DNA of 48,281 nucleotides from Hyphomonadaceae bacterium (GTDB lineage: Bacteria > Pseudomonadota > Alphaproteobacteria > Caulobacterales > Hyphomonadaceae). Each line of letters begins with the position of its first letter. Position 1 is the first letter of the stretch. The stretch spans positions 1 to 48,281 of the forward strand of contig JALEGE010000142.1 in the NCBI GenBank assembly GCA_022760335.1, in the 5' to 3' direction. The notes beneath the pieces are model-generated. The model had not been told where the DNA came from, searched no databases, and saw nothing but the letters and a program-made list of their open reading frames with translations. Both the position numbers and the translations under genes were made by a program. Shown one piece after another: positions 25,477-33,834 of the stretch.

Positions 25477-25881
25477 CTAAAAGAAGATCGCCGCGGCGAA
25501 ATAGGCGAAGAACACGCCTATGGAATAAAACGCCACGCTGATGCCCCACATCACCCAGCCGGCCATGCGCAGCCTCGCGCAGGCGCGCGCCTTGGCCGGG
25601 TCAGCAGGACAGGGCAGCGTACGCGCATGCCATTGCCAGGCGCCGGCCGCCGCCAGCGTGACCCCGGCCACGCTGAAGGTGATGGTCTTGTACTTGCCGA
25701 GCCAGGTGATCCACGGCACGGTCTCGATCAGTCCGGCCATTACCGCGCCCATGCCCAGTGTAACCAGCAAAGCAGGCAGGGCACAGCAGATCAGCGTCGA
25801 GGTCGAGGTGAAGAGGGACAGGACAGCCGGCAGAATGCTCGGTGAGCGGACCTCAGGCTGGGGCGCGGCGTCCATGCTCAT
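25477..25881 (-). CDS. MerT-like metal transporter
   Basis: A 134-residue inner-membrane protein with three or four helices. It has the vicinal cysteine pair of mercury transporters (Cys32-Cys33 in LICCALPALLV) and a second pair in a loop (Cys91 and Cys101). It is the last gene of a four-gene unit led by a CsoR-type repressor, and its ATG overlaps the stop of the MerP-like gene by 4 bp. No merR or merA is present, so copper or another thiophilic metal is as likely as mercury. Confidence 0.78.
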   Translation of the reverse strand: MSMDAAPQPEVRSPSILPAVLSLFTSTSTLICCALPALLVTLGMGAVMAGLIETVPWITWLGKYKTITFSVAGVTLAAAGAWQWHARTLPCPADPAKARACARLRMAGWVMWGISVAFYSIGVFFAYFAAAIFF

Positions 25882-26201
25882 GCGGGCACGCGGCTCACTT
25901 CAACCAGGTCATATCCCGACTTGGTAACGAGTTCTTCCACACGCGCGTCGCTCATGCTGGCACCGGCTTTCAGCATCACATGAATTTCGCCGGAATCGAG
26001 GTCGACATGAATGCCGTCGACAGCTTCATCCTTGCCAAACATGGCCGTCACGGCCTGAGCACAGAAATCGCAGACCATGCCGTTGACCTTGGCGGTCAGT
26101 AGCGTCGCGCTGGCAGCCTCTTCCGTGGCGGGCGCTTCGGCGAGCGCCAGCGGCGTTGCCATGGCGCTGAGGGCCAGGGCTGTCATTGCAGCTTTCAACA
26201 T
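25878..26201 (-). CDS. MerP-like periplasmic heavy-metal-associated protein
   Basis: A 107-residue exported protein: signal peptide (about 1-21), an Ala/Glu spacer, then one heavy-metal-associated domain with the CxxC motif CDFC (Cys44, Cys47) in VNGMVCDFCAQAV. MerP normally hands Hg(II) to MerT, which is the next gene here. It overlaps that gene by 4 bp and follows the barrel gene by 22 bp. Confidence 0.88.
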   Translation of the reverse strand: MLKAAMTALALSAMATPLALAEAPATEEAASATLLTAKVNGMVCDFCAQAVTAMFGKDEAVDGIHVDLDSGEIHVMLKAGASMSDARVEELVTKSGYDLVEVSRVPA

Positions 26202-26223
26202 TCTTCAACTCCTTGGGCTTGAT

Positions 26224-26862
26224 CTAAAATCTGACAATCCAGTTGGCCATGAACCGCTCGGTTTCCGGCGTGTAGCCAATCTCCACGAGCTGTACGCCAT
26301 AGAAAAAGCGCACCAGCGGCGTGACGGTGACAGGGGTTTCGGCTTCGGGGACATTCTCGACCTCCACCATCAGCCAGGTATGCAGGTCGCCGAAATCCCC
26401 GATATAGGGCGCGATCCCGGCGCGGGCGGCCTGACGGGCACTCTGGTCGAAGCCGAGATCATAGGCGCGGGCCTGGTATGAGAGGAAATAGCGCCGGGTT
26501 TCCCAGTCCGCAGCCAAGCCGGCAAAACCGGCCAGGTCCTGCTCACTGCCATCAAAGCTCTCGGCATATCCGGCGCCGAGATTGAGATAGAGATTGGCCT
26601 GCGAGCCGGGCGCATTCCAGCGGCGAAGGAGCCGGTTGTATTGCGCGCCGGCAAATGTGTAGTCATCGGCCCAGTTCTGCTCGACATATGCGCCAACGGA
26701 ATCCTGGAAGGTGGGTGAATAGTGCAGGTGCAGGCTGGAAAAATCGCCCGTGTTACGCTGCATGACGGTCCAGCCGCCTGGATAGGAAACGGGGCGGGCC
26801 GATGCCGCTGCGGCGATGGAAAAACAAGCCACCGCGCATAACGAAAACCTGCGTGAGGTCAT
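26224..26862 (-). CDS. outer-membrane beta-barrel-like protein of the metal operon
   Basis: A 212-residue exported protein. After a signal peptide (about 1-22) come alternating amphipathic strands rich in Tyr, Trp and Phe, and a C-terminal Phe (FMANWIVRF) typical of outer-membrane barrels. It overlaps the CsoR gene by 4 bp. I do not know a named family. A role in metal passage or envelope protection is inference from the operon. Confidence 0.72.
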   Translation of the reverse strand: MTSRRFSLCAVACFSIAAAASARPVSYPGGWTVMQRNTGDFSSLHLHYSPTFQDSVGAYVEQNWADDYTFAGAQYNRLLRRWNAPGSQANLYLNLGAGYAESFDGSEQDLAGFAGLAADWETRRYFLSYQARAYDLGFDQSARQAARAGIAPYIGDFGDLHTWLMVEVENVPEAETPVTVTPLVRFFYGVQLVEIGYTPETERFMANWIVRF

Positions 26863-27134
26863 TTGCGCCGTCCTCCCAGAACAGCGACAAGCTCTTCCAC
26901 TTTCTCCCGACGGTCCTCCAGATCATCAGAACGCAATGCAGTGTCCACGCAAGTTGCGAGATGATCATCCAGGATCACCGCCTCAAGACTCGAAAGGGCC
27001 GCTTTTACCGCCTGAACCTGACGTACAGTGTCGATACAATAGCGCCCCTCATCGACCATGCGGGCAATGCCACGCACCTGTCCCTCTATTCTGGAGAGAC
27101 GCTGGAGCGCCAGTTTCTGTGTGTCAGCTTTCAT
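26859..27134 (-). CDS. csoR: CsoR-type copper-sensing repressor
   Basis: A 91-residue helical repressor of the CsoR/RcnR/FrmR family. The Cu(I) triad is complete and correctly spaced: Cys33 (RYCID), His58 (DDHLA) and Cys62 (ATCVD). The N-terminus QRLSRIEGQVRGIARMV is the family signature. Copper release would derepress its own operon. A TACCCC-N3-GGGGTA palindrome 21 bp upstream is the likely operator. FrmR and RcnR carry other ligand sets, so copper is favoured. Confidence 0.9.
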   Translation of the reverse strand: MKADTQKLALQRLSRIEGQVRGIARMVDEGRYCIDTVRQVQAVKAALSSLEAVILDDHLATCVDTALRSDDLEDRREKVEELVAVLGGRRK

Positions 27135-27154
27135 ACGGAATGCTCATAACCACA

Positions 27155-27169
27155 TACCCCCCAGGGGTA
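27155..27169. promoter_or_regulatory. likely CsoR operator
   Basis: TACCCC-CCA-GGGGTA is a perfect 6+6 inverted repeat, similar in form to known G/C-tract CsoR operators. It lies between csoR and the divergent metal genes and could serve both. Confidence 0.65.
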
Positions 27170-27336
27170 AATGGTGTATCGCGAAAACATCCCTCGCGGA
27201 CCCATCACAGGTTCGTTACTTTCAGCTGCGGGCACATATGAAGGAGCCCACAATAGCGAGGTGAATGACAGCCATGCTGGTGGCGCAAACGGGTCGCAGG
27301 GACATTTCCAGGCATCGGGCCTAATCAGCGCGGATC

Positions 27337-27699
27337 ATGCGTAGCCTCGCGCGCCTCCTCCTCTTTCTCGCCATTGCGGCCTATGCCGCAAATGGGGCGC
27401 AGACCCATCTGCGCTTTTCCGCGGGCGAGGCGGTGGAAATCCCCATGTGCGGGCTTGGCGGGGACCGCACGATTTCGCTGCATCTCGGCGATGGTGACGG
27501 CCCCGAAAAGACCAGTGAAACCTGCTGTGGCGCCTGTATGGTGCCGGGCGCCCTGCCAGCAGATTCACCGCAGCTGATCACGGGCCCGCTGCAGCATGCC
27601 GCCTTGCCGGACACTGCCTATGTTCCGGCCATTCATCCCCGCTCCACCCTCTGGCCCGGCGCCCCGCCGCAGGGGCCGCCTCTCGCCCGCAAAGCCTGA
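27337..27699 (+). CDS. DUF2946-like exported small metal-related protein
   Basis: A 120-residue protein with a signal peptide (about 1-20), a Cys (IPMCGLGG) and a CCGAC cluster (ETCCGACMV), then a Pro-rich tail with a His. The layout resembles DUF2946 proteins often found with copper genes. It is divergent from the csoR operon and followed by the Met/His-rich outer-membrane protein. Confidence 0.68.
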   Translation: MRSLARLLLFLAIAAYAANGAQTHLRFSAGEAVEIPMCGLGGDRTISLHLGDGDGPEKTSETCCGACMVPGALPADSPQLITGPLQHAALPDTAYVPAIHPRSTLWPGAPPQGPPLARKA

Positions 27700-27757
27700 A
27701 CCTGAACCTTAATTCGCGTGGCCTCGGCCGCGCACCAAAGCTTTGCGAGCAACACAC

Positions 27758-28846
27758 ATGAAAACGCGATTTCTCCTCGCGGGCGCGGCCGCCGGCCTCG
27801 CCCTGATCCCCGCTGCCCAGGCCCATGAAGGCGATGGCGGCACTGTCACCTATGCCACCGACCATGCCCCGATCGGCGTGATGGCAGACCACCGCCACGA
27901 AAAGGGCGAATGGATGGTCTCCTACCGCTATATGTATATGGACATGGCCGGCAGCCGCGACGGCACAGACAGCCTCTCGCCAGAAGAGGTGATCACCTAT
28001 CCCAACCGCTTCGCCAATCCGCCGATGATGCCGCCAAACCTGCGCGTTGTGCCCGACACCATGACGATGCAGATGCACATGGTCGGCGGCATGTATGGCC
28101 TCACCGACCGCATCACGCTGATGGCCATGGGCATGTATGTCACCAAGGAGATGGACCACATCACATTCCAGGGGCCGATGGGCACCACGCGTCTCGGCGA
28201 ATTCACCGTTGAGACAAGCGGCATCGGCGACACATCCATCGGCGCCATATTCGGCCTCGATGATGGTGCGAAAGCGCACAACCAGACCAATTTCGCCCTG
28301 ATGGTCTCGCTGCCGACCGGCTCTGTTGATGAAACGGCCGAGGTGCTGACGCCAATGAATATGCGCCCCACCCTGCGCACGCCCTATGCCATGCAGCTCG
28401 GCTCGGGCACGGTGGACCTGAAACCCAGCCTCACCACGCGCAAGCGCCTTGGCGACTGGAGTCTGGGCGGCCAGGTCTCCGGCGTGATCCGGCTGGATGA
28501 GAATGACGAGGGCTATGCCCTGGGCGACGTGTTCGGTGCCACCGCCTGGGCGGCCTATGAGGTCAATCCCAGCTTCAGCCTGTCAGGCCGGGTAAAGGCC
28601 CAGTCCACCGGCTCCATTGACGGCATCGACCCCGCCATCATGGCCCCTGTCCAGACCGCCAATCCGGACAATTATGGCGGCGAGACTGTCGAGGTCCTGA
28701 TCGGTGCGAACCTTGTCGGCCAGACCGGCGCGCTGGCCGGTCACCGGCTCGGCATCGAGATTGGCCTGCCGGTCTATCGCGACCTCAACGGTCCACAAAT
28801 GGAGACCGATCTCACCCTGACCCTGGGCTGGCAGAAAGCCTTCTAG
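27758..28846 (+). CDS. Met/His-rich outer-membrane transporter-like protein
   Basis: A 362-residue exported protein. After the signal peptide (ending AQA) a His-rich start (HEGDGG, DHRHEKGE) and a Met-rich region (YMYMDMAG, TMTMQMHMVGGMY, MAMGMYVTKEMDH) could bind Cu(I). The rest is a barrel-like sequence ending LTLGWQKAF with a terminal Phe. Similar proteins are annotated as transporters in copper resistance loci. ATG 27758 begins the signal peptide. A hairpin follows the gene. Confidence 0.8.
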   Translation: MKTRFLLAGAAAGLALIPAAQAHEGDGGTVTYATDHAPIGVMADHRHEKGEWMVSYRYMYMDMAGSRDGTDSLSPEEVITYPNRFANPPMMPPNLRVVPDTMTMQMHMVGGMYGLTDRITLMAMGMYVTKEMDHITFQGPMGTTRLGEFTVETSGIGDTSIGAIFGLDDGAKAHNQTNFALMVSLPTGSVDETAEVLTPMNMRPTLRTPYAMQLGSGTVDLKPSLTTRKRLGDWSLGGQVSGVIRLDENDEGYALGDVFGATAWAAYEVNPSFSLSGRVKAQSTGSIDGIDPAIMAPVQTANPDNYGGETVEVLIGANLVGQTGALAGHRLGIEIGLPVYRDLNGPQMETDLTLTLGWQKAF

Positions 28847-28861
28847 GCCGCCCCCTGCCCC

Positions 28862-28896
28862 AACGTCCCCGCTCGCCGATGGCTGGCGGGGGCGTT
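28862..28896 (+). terminator. hairpin after the metal gene pair
   Basis: AACGTCCCCGC ... GCGGGGGCGTT forms an 11-pair stem with one G-T pair. No T run follows. Confidence 0.45.
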
Positions 28897-28932
28897 ATCA
28901 CAACCGCGACATGGACATAATGGGGCACGCAA

Positions 28933-30444
28933 ATGGCGAAGGGCGACATGCCGGTTCTGGTCGGCGTTGGACAGAAGGTTAGCCACTGGGACGGCTCAGC
29001 TGGCAGTGTGGGCGCACCCTCGCCACTCTCTCTGGCCCACGATGCCAGCCGCGCCGCCCTTGCTGATGCCGGCCTGTCTGAAGCCGATGTGATCGACACA
29101 CTCGCCTTTGTCCGCATCTTTGAGGATTCGATTCCCTCTGCGCCGCACCCGCATGGCCATAATACCAATCTGCCCGGCACACTGGCACGTGACCTGGGAG
29201 CCAGCCCTGCCAACCTGATTTATTCCACAGTCGGCGGAAACAGTCCGCAGGCACTGGTCAACGAGTTGGCGGCCGCGATCCATTCCGGCGACATTGACTG
29301 TGCCTTGATTACCGGCTCGGAAGCCATAGGCGCCAGCAAGATTGCACGCAGAGCAGGATTGGAGCTCGACTGGGCGGACACATCGGATCTGACCGTCGAG
29401 GATCGCGGCCTGGGTGACAAAATGCTCACCCGCCATGAGATCAAGCATGGCCTCATCGCCGCGCCATATTTCTACGCGCTCTTCGAGACAGCCATCGCTG
29501 CGCGCGAAGGGCGCACGCGCTCGGCCCATCGCGCGGCAATGTCAGACCTATTTGCAACTTTCAGCGAAGTGGCCGCCACCAATCCTTACAGCCAGTTCCC
29601 AACTGCGCGCAGTGCCGACTGGCTCGCCACGCCTTCGAAAGACAATTACGAACTCGCCGACCCCTTCCTGAAATGGCACGTCGCACAGGATGCGGTACAG
29701 CAAGGCGCAGCGGCCCTGCTGATGGCAGAGAGCAAAGCCGACATGCTGGGCATCGACCAGGCCAAGCGCATCTATCTTCATGGCGGCGGCGAAGCGAGTG
29801 ATGATGCCGTCTCTGCGCGCCCCCGCCTGGATGGCAGCTGGGCCATGGGGGAGGCGCTTGCGCGCGCGCTGACCCAGGCTGGAAAATCAGCTGACGACAT
29901 GGCCTTTTTCGACATCTATTCCTGCTTCCCCTGTGCGGTCACATCGGCATGTGCGGCAATGGATATTGATCCGCTGACGGAAACCCGCCCGCTGACCCTG
30001 ACCGGCGGGCTGCCCTTTTTTGGCGGACCGGGGAACAATTACTCTTTGCACGGCATAGCCAGCATGGCCGAGCGCCTGCGCGCCCAAGCGGGTGCATTCG
30101 GCCTTATTCTCGCCAATGGCGGCTGGATGTCCAAGGAAGCTGCAGGCATCTATTCCACTCTGCACCCAGACCAGTTCAGACCCGCCGCCCCCGCCGCAAA
30201 GCCCACTGAACGTGTGGAAATTGCCGAGGCCCCGACAGAGGGCACACTGGAAACCTACACCGTTCTGCATGGCCGAAGCGGGCCTGAGCGCGGTATCGCC
30301 GCCTGCCGTAATGGAGAGGGAAAACGCTTCCTTGCCCTGGCGACGCCCGAGGCAATTGCAGTGCTGCGCGAGGATGCCTGCCAAACAGGCCGCCCTGCTC
30401 GGGTAACAACACAAGGCGAGGTTAATACCTTTACCTTCGCCTAG
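28933..30444 (+). CDS. thiolase-like protein (TLP1 type) with C-terminal OB-like domain
   Basis: A 503-residue protein of the thiolase superfamily. The usual nucleophile motif (VCGSG) is replaced by TVGGNSPQ, so the cysteine is Gly101 and normal thiolysis is not expected. The His region NNYSLHGIASM is kept. About 80 extra C-terminal residues (ETYTVLHGRSGPERGIAACRN ...) resemble an OB-type domain, the architecture known for thiolase-like protein type 1 of mycobacteria. Such proteins are often labelled acetyl-CoA acetyltransferase. The substrate is unknown, but acyl-CoA binding is likely. Confidence 0.85.
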   Translation: MAKGDMPVLVGVGQKVSHWDGSAGSVGAPSPLSLAHDASRAALADAGLSEADVIDTLAFVRIFEDSIPSAPHPHGHNTNLPGTLARDLGASPANLIYSTVGGNSPQALVNELAAAIHSGDIDCALITGSEAIGASKIARRAGLELDWADTSDLTVEDRGLGDKMLTRHEIKHGLIAAPYFYALFETAIAAREGRTRSAHRAAMSDLFATFSEVAATNPYSQFPTARSADWLATPSKDNYELADPFLKWHVAQDAVQQGAAALLMAESKADMLGIDQAKRIYLHGGGEASDDAVSARPRLDGSWAMGEALARALTQAGKSADDMAFFDIYSCFPCAVTSACAAMDIDPLTETRPLTLTGGLPFFGGPGNNYSLHGIASMAERLRAQAGAFGLILANGGWMSKEAAGIYSTLHPDQFRPAAPAAKPTERVEIAEAPTEGTLETYTVLHGRSGPERGIAACRNGEGKRFLALATPEAIAVLREDACQTGRPARVTTQGEVNTFTFA

Positions 30445-30564
30445 GCTTCTGGGATGGGGAAAACTGGAGCGCGCCTTGCATGTGGGGGGGCGCCTGTGGC
30501 TCTTGGGGCCACACTGTCAATTTCAAACCGGCATCTGCCGGCCAAATGCGAGAGAGTGAGCTTC

Positions 30565-31431
30565 ATGTCGATCAAGAAGGCTGTCCTGCCCGTTGCCGGT
30601 TTCGGCACCCGCGTCCTGCCCGCCACCAAGGCCATCCCGAAAGAGCTGATGCCGGTCGTCGACCGCCCGGCCCTGCAATATGTCGTCGACGAAGCCGTCG
30701 CTGCCGGGATCGAGCACATTGTCTTCGTGACGGGCCGCAACAAGGGCGCGATCGAGGACTATTTCGATGTCGCCTATGAGTTGGAAGACAGCCTCGTCAA
30801 GAAGAACAAGACCGCCATTCTGGACGAGCTGAAACGTATCCACATGCCCGCCGGCTCAACCAGCTTCATCCGCCAGCAGGGCGCGCTTGGGCTCGGCCAT
30901 GCCATCTGGTGCGCGCGCGATGTGATCGGCAATGAGCCCTTCGCCATTCTCCTGCCGGACGTGCTGGTGAAAGCTGAGAAGAGCTGCACCGCGCAAATGG
31001 TGGAGGCCTATAATCAGGTCGGCGGAAACATCATCGCGGTGGACGCCGTGCCGGAAGACGAGGTCTCCAAATACGGTGTGATCGCCCCGGTGGAGAAGAC
31101 CGGCAATCTCATCCGCATGTCCGGCATGGTGGAAAAGCCGGCGAAAGAGGACGCCCCGTCAAACCTGAAAATTACCGGGCGCTATATTCTGCAGCCGGAA
31201 ATCTTTGACCTTTTGGAAACGCAAGAGCGCGGCGCGGGCGGGGAAATCCAGCTCACCGACTCCATGGCCAAGCTGATGGAAATGCAGGATTTCTTCGCCC
31301 TGGAATATGACGGCCAGGATTATGATTGCGGCTCCAAGCTCGGCTATTTCGAAGCCGTGCTGGCCTATGCGCTCGACCATCCGGAAATCAAGGATGGCGC
31401 GCTGGACCTGGTGAAGAAAGCGCTGGGTTAG
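30565..31431 (+). CDS. galU: UTP-glucose-1-phosphate uridylyltransferase
   Basis: A 288-residue nucleotidyltransferase making UDP-glucose for polysaccharide and glycolipid synthesis. The N-terminus KAVLPVAGFGTRVLPATKAIPKELMP holds the nucleotide-binding loop and PKELMP motif; QGALGLGHAIWCAR and VEKPAKEDAPSNL follow. ATG 30565 is chosen at the family start; an open frame upstream is not conserved-like. It is followed by a long inverted repeat and then a convergent glycosyltransferase-like gene. Confidence 0.96.
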   Translation: MSIKKAVLPVAGFGTRVLPATKAIPKELMPVVDRPALQYVVDEAVAAGIEHIVFVTGRNKGAIEDYFDVAYELEDSLVKKNKTAILDELKRIHMPAGSTSFIRQQGALGLGHAIWCARDVIGNEPFAILLPDVLVKAEKSCTAQMVEAYNQVGGNIIAVDAVPEDEVSKYGVIAPVEKTGNLIRMSGMVEKPAKEDAPSNLKITGRYILQPEIFDLLETQERGAGGEIQLTDSMAKLMEMQDFFALEYDGQDYDCGSKLGYFEAVLAYALDHPEIKDGALDLVKKALG

Positions 31432-31462
31432 AGGCAGCCGTTTCCAACTGGTCCGCTACAGC

Positions 31463-31552
31463 CCTCATCCTGAGCGGAGACGAGGGGCGAGGGCGGCAGT
31501 ACAGACCGCTCTTTGTTGCATGCCCCATGGTTCGTCTCCGCTCACCATGAGG
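31463..31552. repeat. inverted repeat element with 21-bp arms
   Basis: CCTCATCCTGAGCGGAGACGA (31463-31483) and its near-exact reverse complement (31532-31552, 19 of 21) flank a 48-bp centre. The arms carry the TCATCCTGAGC motif also seen at 25404. It lies between convergent galU and the glycosyltransferase-like gene and may also terminate both. Confidence 0.8.
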
Positions 31553-31585
31553 CTGGTCGCGCATTATTCGGATGAGCTAAATTCC

Positions 31586-32326
31586 CTACCCCCAATGCTC
31601 GCCGATCCAGGGGGTCGGGCGCACGGCCTTGTAGGTCTTCTTGTACCAGGGCGCCGGCCAGCGTCCGTCGCGCGCCTCATCCGGGTCCGGCTTGCCTGTG
31701 AACGCCACCACGCGGCATTCGGCCGGCAGTTTCGGTGTCAGGAAATGATTCAGCGGCCATTTCGGCATCAGGGAATGCTTGAAGGATTTGCACCATTCGC
31801 TCGGCCAGTAATCCATCTCCTTTATCTCGCGTGAGATATAGACCTGGCTGATCTTGTGCGTGTCCACCTTGGCCGCTGGGTCGGCCATGAGGTTGTCATA
31901 GAGATATGAGTGCGCGCCGACGCGGAAGCGGTAGCATGAGGTGTTGCCGATGCCACTGCCCGGCTGGGTCCAGTTCTCCGCGACAATGAACGTCTTCTCC
32001 GGCTCATAATCGAAGAAGGGGTCGATCGAGCCTGTGATGACGAGATCCACATCAAAGAACAGCACATCGCCGGTGATGTCCTCCAGCGGGTCCTGCCACA
32101 GGCCGATCTTGCGCCAGGGGAACCATTTCACCCGTTCAGGCAGGTCAATATGCGGCAGGGGCCTGGCCTCGATGCCGTCTTCATAGCCCGTGGCATCATC
32201 GGTGAAGCAGACAAAGCGCAGGGGCCGCGCGGTGTTCCGGCGCACCATGCGGTGCAGCCGATTGACATAATCGGCGCCATAGCGCGTGCCCCAGCGCATG
32301 CAGATCACGGTTTGCGGGCTGTTCAT
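31586..32326 (-). CDS. glycosyltransferase-like protein
   Basis: A 246-residue cytoplasmic protein with a nucleotide-sugar-transferase layout: VICMRWGTRYGADYVNRL at the N-terminus, RFVCFTDD, and a DxD motif FFDVDLVITG. No signal or membrane helix. It resembles GT-A-fold families that act on surface glycans. It is close to galU and the epimerase gene but in the opposite direction. The substrate is unknown. Confidence 0.75.
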   Translation of the reverse strand: MNSPQTVICMRWGTRYGADYVNRLHRMVRRNTARPLRFVCFTDDATGYEDGIEARPLPHIDLPERVKWFPWRKIGLWQDPLEDITGDVLFFDVDLVITGSIDPFFDYEPEKTFIVAENWTQPGSGIGNTSCYRFRVGAHSYLYDNLMADPAAKVDTHKISQVYISREIKEMDYWPSEWCKSFKHSLMPKWPLNHFLTPKLPAECRVVAFTGKPDPDEARDGRWPAPWYKKTYKAVRPTPWIGEHWG

Positions 32327-32460
32327 CTTGGTCTGGCCTCACTGATTTCGATCTGCCCCTACCCCATCCGAAGAAAATGTGGAACCAAGCACCTGTTACG
32401 GGGCTGGCCCCGGGCTTGCAGTTTTGGCAGGCTCGGCACTCGGCAGATGGGAGGATGCAG

Positions 32461-33591
32461 ATGGTGGATGACGGCCTGAAGGCGCGGGCGATCAAGGCGC
32501 GGGACTGGATGCTGGAGGCCTCCTTCCCGTTCTGGGCCGACCATGGCGTACATCCCGTGCTCGGCTTTCGCGAACGCCTGACCATGGCTGGCGACCCTAT
32601 CGAGGATTCAGACACCCGTGTGCGCCTGCAGGCCCGCCAGACCTTCTGCTTTGCCTTCGCGCAGCTCATAGGCTGGCAGGACCCGCGTGCAAAGGACCTC
32701 GTCGCGCGCGGCATCGAGACGCTGACCACCCATTGCCAGCGCCCGGACGGGCTCTATGGCGCGCGCATGGCCTATGCCGGCGGGCTTTCGAATGCCTCGG
32801 CCGATCTTTATGACACCGCCTTTGCCCTGCTCGCCTTATCCTGGGCCACACGCACCGGTGCGAACGGCGCCGCTGAAGCCGCAGCTGCCGCGTCGGCGGC
32901 CATTGAGAGCGTGCTGAAACGCCCCGCCAGCGAAGGCGGCTATCGCGAGGCCCTGCCAGCACCGGAACTGCGCCTGCAGAACCCGCACATGCATTTGTTC
33001 GAAAGCTCGCTCGCCTTTCACGAGGCCACCGGCGATGCCGACGCGCTGGCCCGCGCCAAGGGGATTGAAAGCCTGCTGGAAACCCGCTTCCTGCTGCCCG
33101 AGATCGGCGCCCTGCGCGAAGTGTTCACGCCCAATTGGGGTCCGGCGCCAGGCGATCGTCTTGAGGCCGGCCACCAGTATGAATGGGTCTGGCTGATGGC
33201 CGAGCGCGCCCGGCTCGACGGCAAGCCGGTCTCGCCCGCTGCCGAGGGTCTTTATGCCAATGCCCTGAAACTGACCGGCTCGGACGGCGCGGTCGCGCTG
33301 TCGCACACGCTGGACGGGCAGGTCCTCGACGCCACCGAGCGCACCTGGGGTCTCACCGAAGCCCTGAAGGCCCATCTTGCCCGCATCGAGCAGGGCGACG
33401 GCGCCGCCACCGCGCATGCCATCCAGAGCTTCGACCGCATGTGGGCGCGCCATGTCGACCCCGCCCCGGAAGGCGGCTGGCTCGACAAATACGGGCCCGA
33501 CGGCCAGCCCGACACCGCCGACATGACAGCGGCCACCGGCTATCACATCTATGTCGCCATCGCCGAACTGATGCGCGTGGCAGAGATCTGA
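32461..33591 (+). CDS. AGE-family epimerase/isomerase
   Basis: A 376-residue (alpha/alpha)6-barrel protein of the N-acylglucosamine 2-epimerase family. Typical features are RLQARQTFCFAFA, NPHMHLFESSLAFHEATGD, GHQYEWVWLM, DATERTWGLTEALKAH and WLDKYGPDG. The members act on sugars such as mannose/fructose or N-acetylglucosamine; which one is not visible. ATG 32461 is chosen because GGGAGG lies 6 nt upstream; ATG 32455 touches that site. Confidence 0.9.
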   Translation: MVDDGLKARAIKARDWMLEASFPFWADHGVHPVLGFRERLTMAGDPIEDSDTRVRLQARQTFCFAFAQLIGWQDPRAKDLVARGIETLTTHCQRPDGLYGARMAYAGGLSNASADLYDTAFALLALSWATRTGANGAAEAAAAASAAIESVLKRPASEGGYREALPAPELRLQNPHMHLFESSLAFHEATGDADALARAKGIESLLETRFLLPEIGALREVFTPNWGPAPGDRLEAGHQYEWVWLMAERARLDGKPVSPAAEGLYANALKLTGSDGAVALSHTLDGQVLDATERTWGLTEALKAHLARIEQGDGAATAHAIQSFDRMWARHVDPAPEGGWLDKYGPDGQPDTADMTAATGYHIYVAIAELMRVAEI

Positions 33592-33611
33592 GGATCACTG
33601 TTTCAGCCTCC

Positions 33612-33713
33612 GCAGACACCTGCGAAGGCAGGTGTCCATCACCGGTTATTTCAACTGGGCGCACCCGGCCGCTTCTTTCAGAGATGGATGCCTGCCTGCG
33701 CAGGCATCTGCGG
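33612..33713. repeat. 102-bp two-hairpin intergenic repeat, copy 3
   Basis: Exactly 102 bp. Left hairpin GACACCTGC-GAAG-GCAGGTGTC and right hairpin ATGCCTGC-CTGC-GCAGGCAT are identical to copy 1, while the centre differs. It follows the epimerase gene by 20 bp. Confidence 0.87.
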
Positions 33714-33834
33714 CAGTAAGTTGCGTCCTCGACCTCAAGTAATCCCGACAGGTTTCCCCAACGGTGCGGCTTGCCGGGCTCGCGGCCTGCCCGCTAGTCT
33801 TTGACAAGACACAACAACACTCGTAGGAGCCCCC

